Assembly: GCA_030252795.1 (NCBI GenBank)
Contig: CP127080.1
Coordinates: forward strand, 2,058,501-2,122,500
DNA length: 64,000 nt
Reading direction: 5' to 3'
DNA from: Porticoccaceae bacterium LTM1
GTDB lineage: Bacteria; Pseudomonadota; Gammaproteobacteria; Pseudomonadales; Porticoccaceae
Shown: piece by piece, positions 61,508 through 64,000 of the stretch
Layout: every line of letters starts with the position of its first letter
Numbering within the stretch: the first letter of the stretch is position 1
Translations under genes and position numbers: made by a program
The notes under the pieces: model-generated
Databases searched by the model: none
The model's input: the letters and a program-made list of their open reading frames with translations, nothing else
What the model was told of the DNA's origin: nothing

Positions 61508-61993
61508 TCACACATCAACATGTTCTATTCTCCAATGAAAATTCATAACCGCTATATATCCCTTTATGTGGATAAAGATTGACGCGCTCGATTGATCATC
61601 TGAATCACATCTATAAAGCCAACGGTTAAGACCCACCCGAAACCCTGAAGCTAAGGAAATGTAATCTTGAATGTGCCATATAAATTGATTAAGTATAAAG
61701 TTTGTCTCCTCAGACTCCTGAAATTCCTTTCCCAGGAGAAAATTATGGAATACAAACTCTCGTATTTGTTGTGTTTCAACTTGACTATCAATTTCATTAA
61801 TTTTCGGATTGGGATCATCAATATAATTCCTGATGGCTTGCAATGGCTCCACTCCTTCAAGATAAATCAAGTCAGCCCAAAATCCATGTCTAAATCCTAC
61901 TGCATCATTCACATGAGAAACAGCAGACATATAACCATTTAGTTCTGCCACCCAATATTCAATATCTTTTTTTGCGTTTCCTAGTGTCTTCAT
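61508..61993 (-). CDS. Orphan protein of unknown function
   Basis: 161 residues, soluble, with several aromatic residues (AVGFRHGFWADLIYLEGVEP, FNFILNQFIWHI). No family recognised. It is the first gene of the orphan cluster in the direction of transcription and lies just after the conserved non-coding block copy B. Confidence 0.5.
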   Translation of the reverse strand: MKTLGNAKKDIEYWVAELNGYMSAVSHVNDAVGFRHGFWADLIYLEGVEPLQAIRNYIDDPNPKINEIDSQVETQQIREFVFHNFLLGKEFQESEETNFILNQFIWHIQDYISLASGFRVGLNRWLYRCDSDDQSSASIFIHIKGYIAVMNFHWRIEHVDV

Positions 61994-62022
61994 TAATTTG
62001 AACTTAAGCTCATGCTCATAGC

Positions 62023-62151
62023 TATGTAACGTCTGTTTAAAAGGCCTTTGATCTTAAAATAATCACTGCCTGGTCGCCAGCCTGGGCCACACCATTCTCC
62101 AAATAACTCACTGTTTTTAATAGATTTAGATCTATATCAAAATTATTTGAT
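62023..62151 (-). promoter_or_regulatory. Conserved non-coding block, copy B
   Basis: Counterpart of the block at 30664-30801: GTCTGTTTAAAAGGCCTT at 62031-62048, then ATAACTC, TGTTTTTAA and TATATCAAAATTA from 62103 to 62151 with the same internal spacing. The palindrome here reads ATCAA-N6-TTGAT. It is directly upstream of the orphan gene at 61508-61993. Confidence 0.5.
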
Positions 62152-62204
62152 TGGTTACGGACACGTTTCAGCAGGATAGTGACTTATCTCAGAGGAAGAA
62201 AATT

Positions 62205-62288
62205 ATGCCGTATGAATACACAGCATCAGGTGGGATGTATTGCTCAGCCACCAATCCCTCGGTATATATTCAAGCACCTGCTTATTGA
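62205..62288 (+). CDS. Possible 27-residue microprotein
   Basis: ATG at 62205 preceded by AGAGGAAG at suitable spacing; the product MPYEYTASGGMYCSATNPSV and seven more residues is Tyr/Ser/Thr/Pro-rich with one cysteine. Only the ribosome site and position in an otherwise empty 423-bp gap support it, so it may not be expressed. Confidence 0.25.
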   Translation: MPYEYTASGGMYCSATNPSVYIQAPAY

Positions 62289-62416
62289 GCCCATCGAGTG
62301 AAAAGATAGATGTTTATTGATAGCGAATCAATAGGAAAAGTGGACTTAGGGAAAGGTTCTTACGATGAATTTCGCCTGCTCAGAAGGTTAGAACTGAGCA
62401 GGCACCTGAATAAGTA

Positions 62417-62752
62417 TCAACCTTCCAACGACTCTGCCCAATAAGTATCAAGCAGGAAGCCACCCAGGCAACCAAGAACAAGCCAGAGTGCCGGGCCGCG
62501 TTCGGGGATTGTGAGCAGTACCAGGGCAACTGACAGCAATACCAGCAGTGAGACTTTCGGCAGGCGGACTTTCTTATTGGCGGACTCTTTGGTGTCGTAG
62601 GGGAATACCATATTTACCAATGGTGCCAAGCCGGCAACCAGTGGCCCTACCCAGTAAATGGCTGGCGCGGTGACCAAAAAATAGGCCGAGGCGCAGACCG
62701 CCACGGCGGCCCAAAAGAAAAAGGTGGCTCGAAAAATCAGTTTAAGTGGCAT
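62417..62752 (-). CDS. Small membrane protein next to glycerate kinase
   Basis: 111 residues with three to four hydrophobic segments (about 7-27, 29-48, 68-82, 87-104). The last 20 residues are polar (DTYWAESLEG). No family recognised. It overlaps the end of the kinase gene by 11 bp on the same strand, so it is in the same operon. Confidence 0.65.
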   Translation of the reverse strand: MPLKLIFRATFFFWAAVAVCASAYFLVTAPAIYWVGPLVAGLAPLVNMVFPYDTKESANKKVRLPKVSLLVLLSVALVLLTIPERGPALWLVLGCLGGFLLDTYWAESLEG

Positions 62753-63644
62753 TGACCTGAAACCCTTCTACATCGTGATTAACCGACAATGCTAACACCA
62801 GATCCGCTCGGGCAGGTAGATCTTGCTGCATCCAGTGGGTCAGGCGCTCGAAATATTGCACAAAGTGATTAATGTCATCCGGTGACAGAACTGCCCTGCC
62901 CGGCTGCGGATTATCCCGCAGAGGCTGCTCCTGCTGGTTGCGCCAGCGACGTACGGCTTCGATATTCGGTACTTGCAGATAGACCATTGTGTCCAGCCGA
63001 TTAAACAGATTTGCGTAACCTTCTGCCAAATACCTGTTGATGGCATAACGCCATTTGCCATCGGTATCCTGATCCCGCTCCAGTTGATTGAACGGCTCTA
63101 GCAGTTCACTGGCGGGCTGCGGCCTTGCCCCCAGACACCACCCCTCCAATAGAACCAGATCGGGCTTGGCAATGGACTGGCAAGCTTGATTTTCCGGCAG
63201 GCGGTCATCACTGGCTTTATCAAAACGGGGAATTGTGGCTGTATCGCCAGCTTTAATGGCATCCAGCACGTTATTGAGCAGATCAATATCGTGGGTTCCC
63301 GGTACGCCGCGGGTGGCGAACAGAGGATGGAGGGTAGCTGCCAAATGCTGACGCTGCGCCTTTGTCAGGTAGAAATCATCCAGCGATAAAATCTGTACTG
63401 TGTGCCCGGTCTCGGCGTTAATTAATTCGGCGATAAATCGGCTCAGGGTGCTTTTGCCAGCGCCCTGTCCGCCAGAGATACCCACAGTTTGCTGGCCCTG
63501 CTTTTTTGCCAAAAAGTCTGCCATCAGCAAAACGGCCAATCGACTTTGGTGAGACAGCGGACTTTTTTGGTGAAAGACTTTCAGCGTCGCAGGCTTCAGA
63601 GTTTCCAACAACTCTTCAGCCTGCTTCAGCCAATTGGACTGCAT
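62742..63644 (-). CDS. P-loop kinase, D-glycerate 3-kinase-like
   Basis: 300 residues. P-loop GGQGAGKS at 58-65, then LSLDDFYLTKAQRQHLAATL and TRGVPGTHDIDLLNNVLDAI, and later KPDLVLLEGWCLGARPQPAS. These are the hallmarks of the plant-type D-glycerate 3-kinase/YggC group, related to pantothenate and uridine kinases. D-glycerate is the likely substrate, but other small hydroxy acids cannot be excluded. Its ATG overlaps the stop of the RND gene. Confidence 0.85.
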   Translation of the reverse strand: MQSNWLKQAEELLETLKPATLKVFHQKSPLSHQSRLAVLLMADFLAKKQGQQTVGISGGQGAGKSTLSRFIAELINAETGHTVQILSLDDFYLTKAQRQHLAATLHPLFATRGVPGTHDIDLLNNVLDAIKAGDTATIPRFDKASDDRLPENQACQSIAKPDLVLLEGWCLGARPQPASELLEPFNQLERDQDTDGKWRYAINRYLAEGYANLFNRLDTMVYLQVPNIEAVRRWRNQQEQPLRDNPQPGRAVLSPDDINHFVQYFERLTHWMQQDLPARADLVLALSVNHDVEGFQVNAT

Positions 63645-64000
63645 CAGGAGGTAATCCCTTTCGGTTCTTCAGCAGCACCAACACTTTTCTTGCTGGTAAA
63701 CCAGGTTTTCAGCTGGGTCGGCAATACGATAAGCGCCGGAGTTACCAGCAGGGTCAGCAGCGTGGAGAACACCAGGCCATCTACAATTGCGCTGGCCAGT
63801 GGCGTCCACCAGGAGGTAACCGCACCACCGTAAGTGGCGGTCTGGTTAAGAAAGTCGACACTGAATCCATTGGCCAATGGCAGCAGGCCAACCACTGTAG
63901 TAACAGTAGTCAGCAATACCGGACGCAGACGCAGCACTGCCGACAGGTGGGCAGCTTCAAACGGATTCATATCCGGGCGCTCGCGGCGCAGATGGTTATA
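63644..64000 (-). CDS. RND efflux permease (C-terminal fragment)
   Basis: 118 codons of the end of a large inner-membrane RND (AcrB-like) transporter; the start lies beyond the right edge. Segments: MNPFEAAHLSAVLRLRPVLL, TTVTTVVGLLPLA and VDGLVFSTLLTLLVTPALIV, the last two membrane helices. The short charged tail ends KKSVGAAEEPKG. The stop overlaps the kinase start (TGATG). The substrate cannot be told from the fragment. Confidence 0.85.
   Translation of the reverse strand, partial: YNHLRRERPDMNPFEAAHLSAVLRLRPVLLTTVTTVVGLLPLANGFSVDFLNQTATYGGAVTSWWTPLASAIVDGLVFSTLLTLLVTPALIVLPTQLKTWFTSKKSVGAAEEPKGITS

Overview
The window looks like a chromosomal segment of a motile, aerobic gammaproteobacterium, probably a marine or soil relative of Pseudomonas in the Cellvibrionales sense. 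The clues are an FlrA-FlrB-FlrC (FleQ-FleS-FleR) sigma-54 flagellar cascade, a flgFGHIJKL operon separate from flgBCDE, four sodium/proton-type polar-flagellum flagellins, an aa3/caa3 cytochrome oxidase, Coq7-type ubiquinone chemistry, and the pepA-holC-valS order. The species cannot be fixed from sequence alone. No rRNA or tRNA gene, CRISPR array or complete insertion sequence was recognised.

Layout. Positions 1-19,000 (nearly all on the minus strand) hold fliE (cut by the window edge), flrC, flrB, flrA, a degenerate PilZ protein, fliT, fliS, fliD, flaG, four tandem flagellin genes, flgL, flgK and flgJ. The rest of the hook-basal body operon (flgI, flgH, flgG, flgF) runs to 22.9 kb. An accessory block of about 8 kb (23-31 kb) with a regulator, methyltransferase, VOC, Coq7-like, cupin, RDD and several small orphan genes then separates flgF from flgE. 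flgE, flgD, flgC and flgB follow, and divergently flgA-flgM-flgN-PilZ. Housekeeping genes come next: lptG/lptF, pepA, holC, a small acidic protein, valS. Then come a GAF-GGDEF-EAL protein, a small membrane protein, a five-gene cytochrome c oxidase operon, SOS-controlled dinB, a repeat-rich zone containing a GIY-YIG nuclease gene, a MoaD/ThiS-like plus BNR-repeat gene pair, an FAD oxidoreductase, a methyltransferase, a Ca2+/cation exchanger, small orphan genes, a glycerate-kinase-like gene and the end of an RND pump gene.

Regulation can be read directly. Five sequences match the sigma-54 consensus with exact GG-N10-GC spacing, in front of flrB, fliD, flgF, flgB and flgA. Each of the four flagellin genes has a sigma-28 (FliA) promoter of the form TAAAG-N14-G(T/C)CGCTAA, and three have clear intrinsic terminators. 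This reproduces the FlrA to FlrBC to FliA hierarchy, with FlgM as the FliA antagonist and several c-di-GMP-linked proteins (FlrA, two PilZ proteins, an EAL protein) around it. dinB has a perfect CTG-N10-CAG LexA box.

The most unusual content is in the repeats. A 97-codon GIY-YIG nuclease gene sits between the two halves of a palindromic repeat that occurs elsewhere in the window as compact 70-71 bp units without a gene; its stop codon overlaps the right half. This is what an autonomous element and its internally deleted derivatives would look like. A second element, 168 bp with perfect 36-bp inverted ends, lies in frame at the 5' end of flgH and supplies the most plausible start codon for that lipoprotein. 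Two orphan-gene clusters 31 kb apart share a conserved non-coding block with a TATCAA-N6-TTGATA palindrome.
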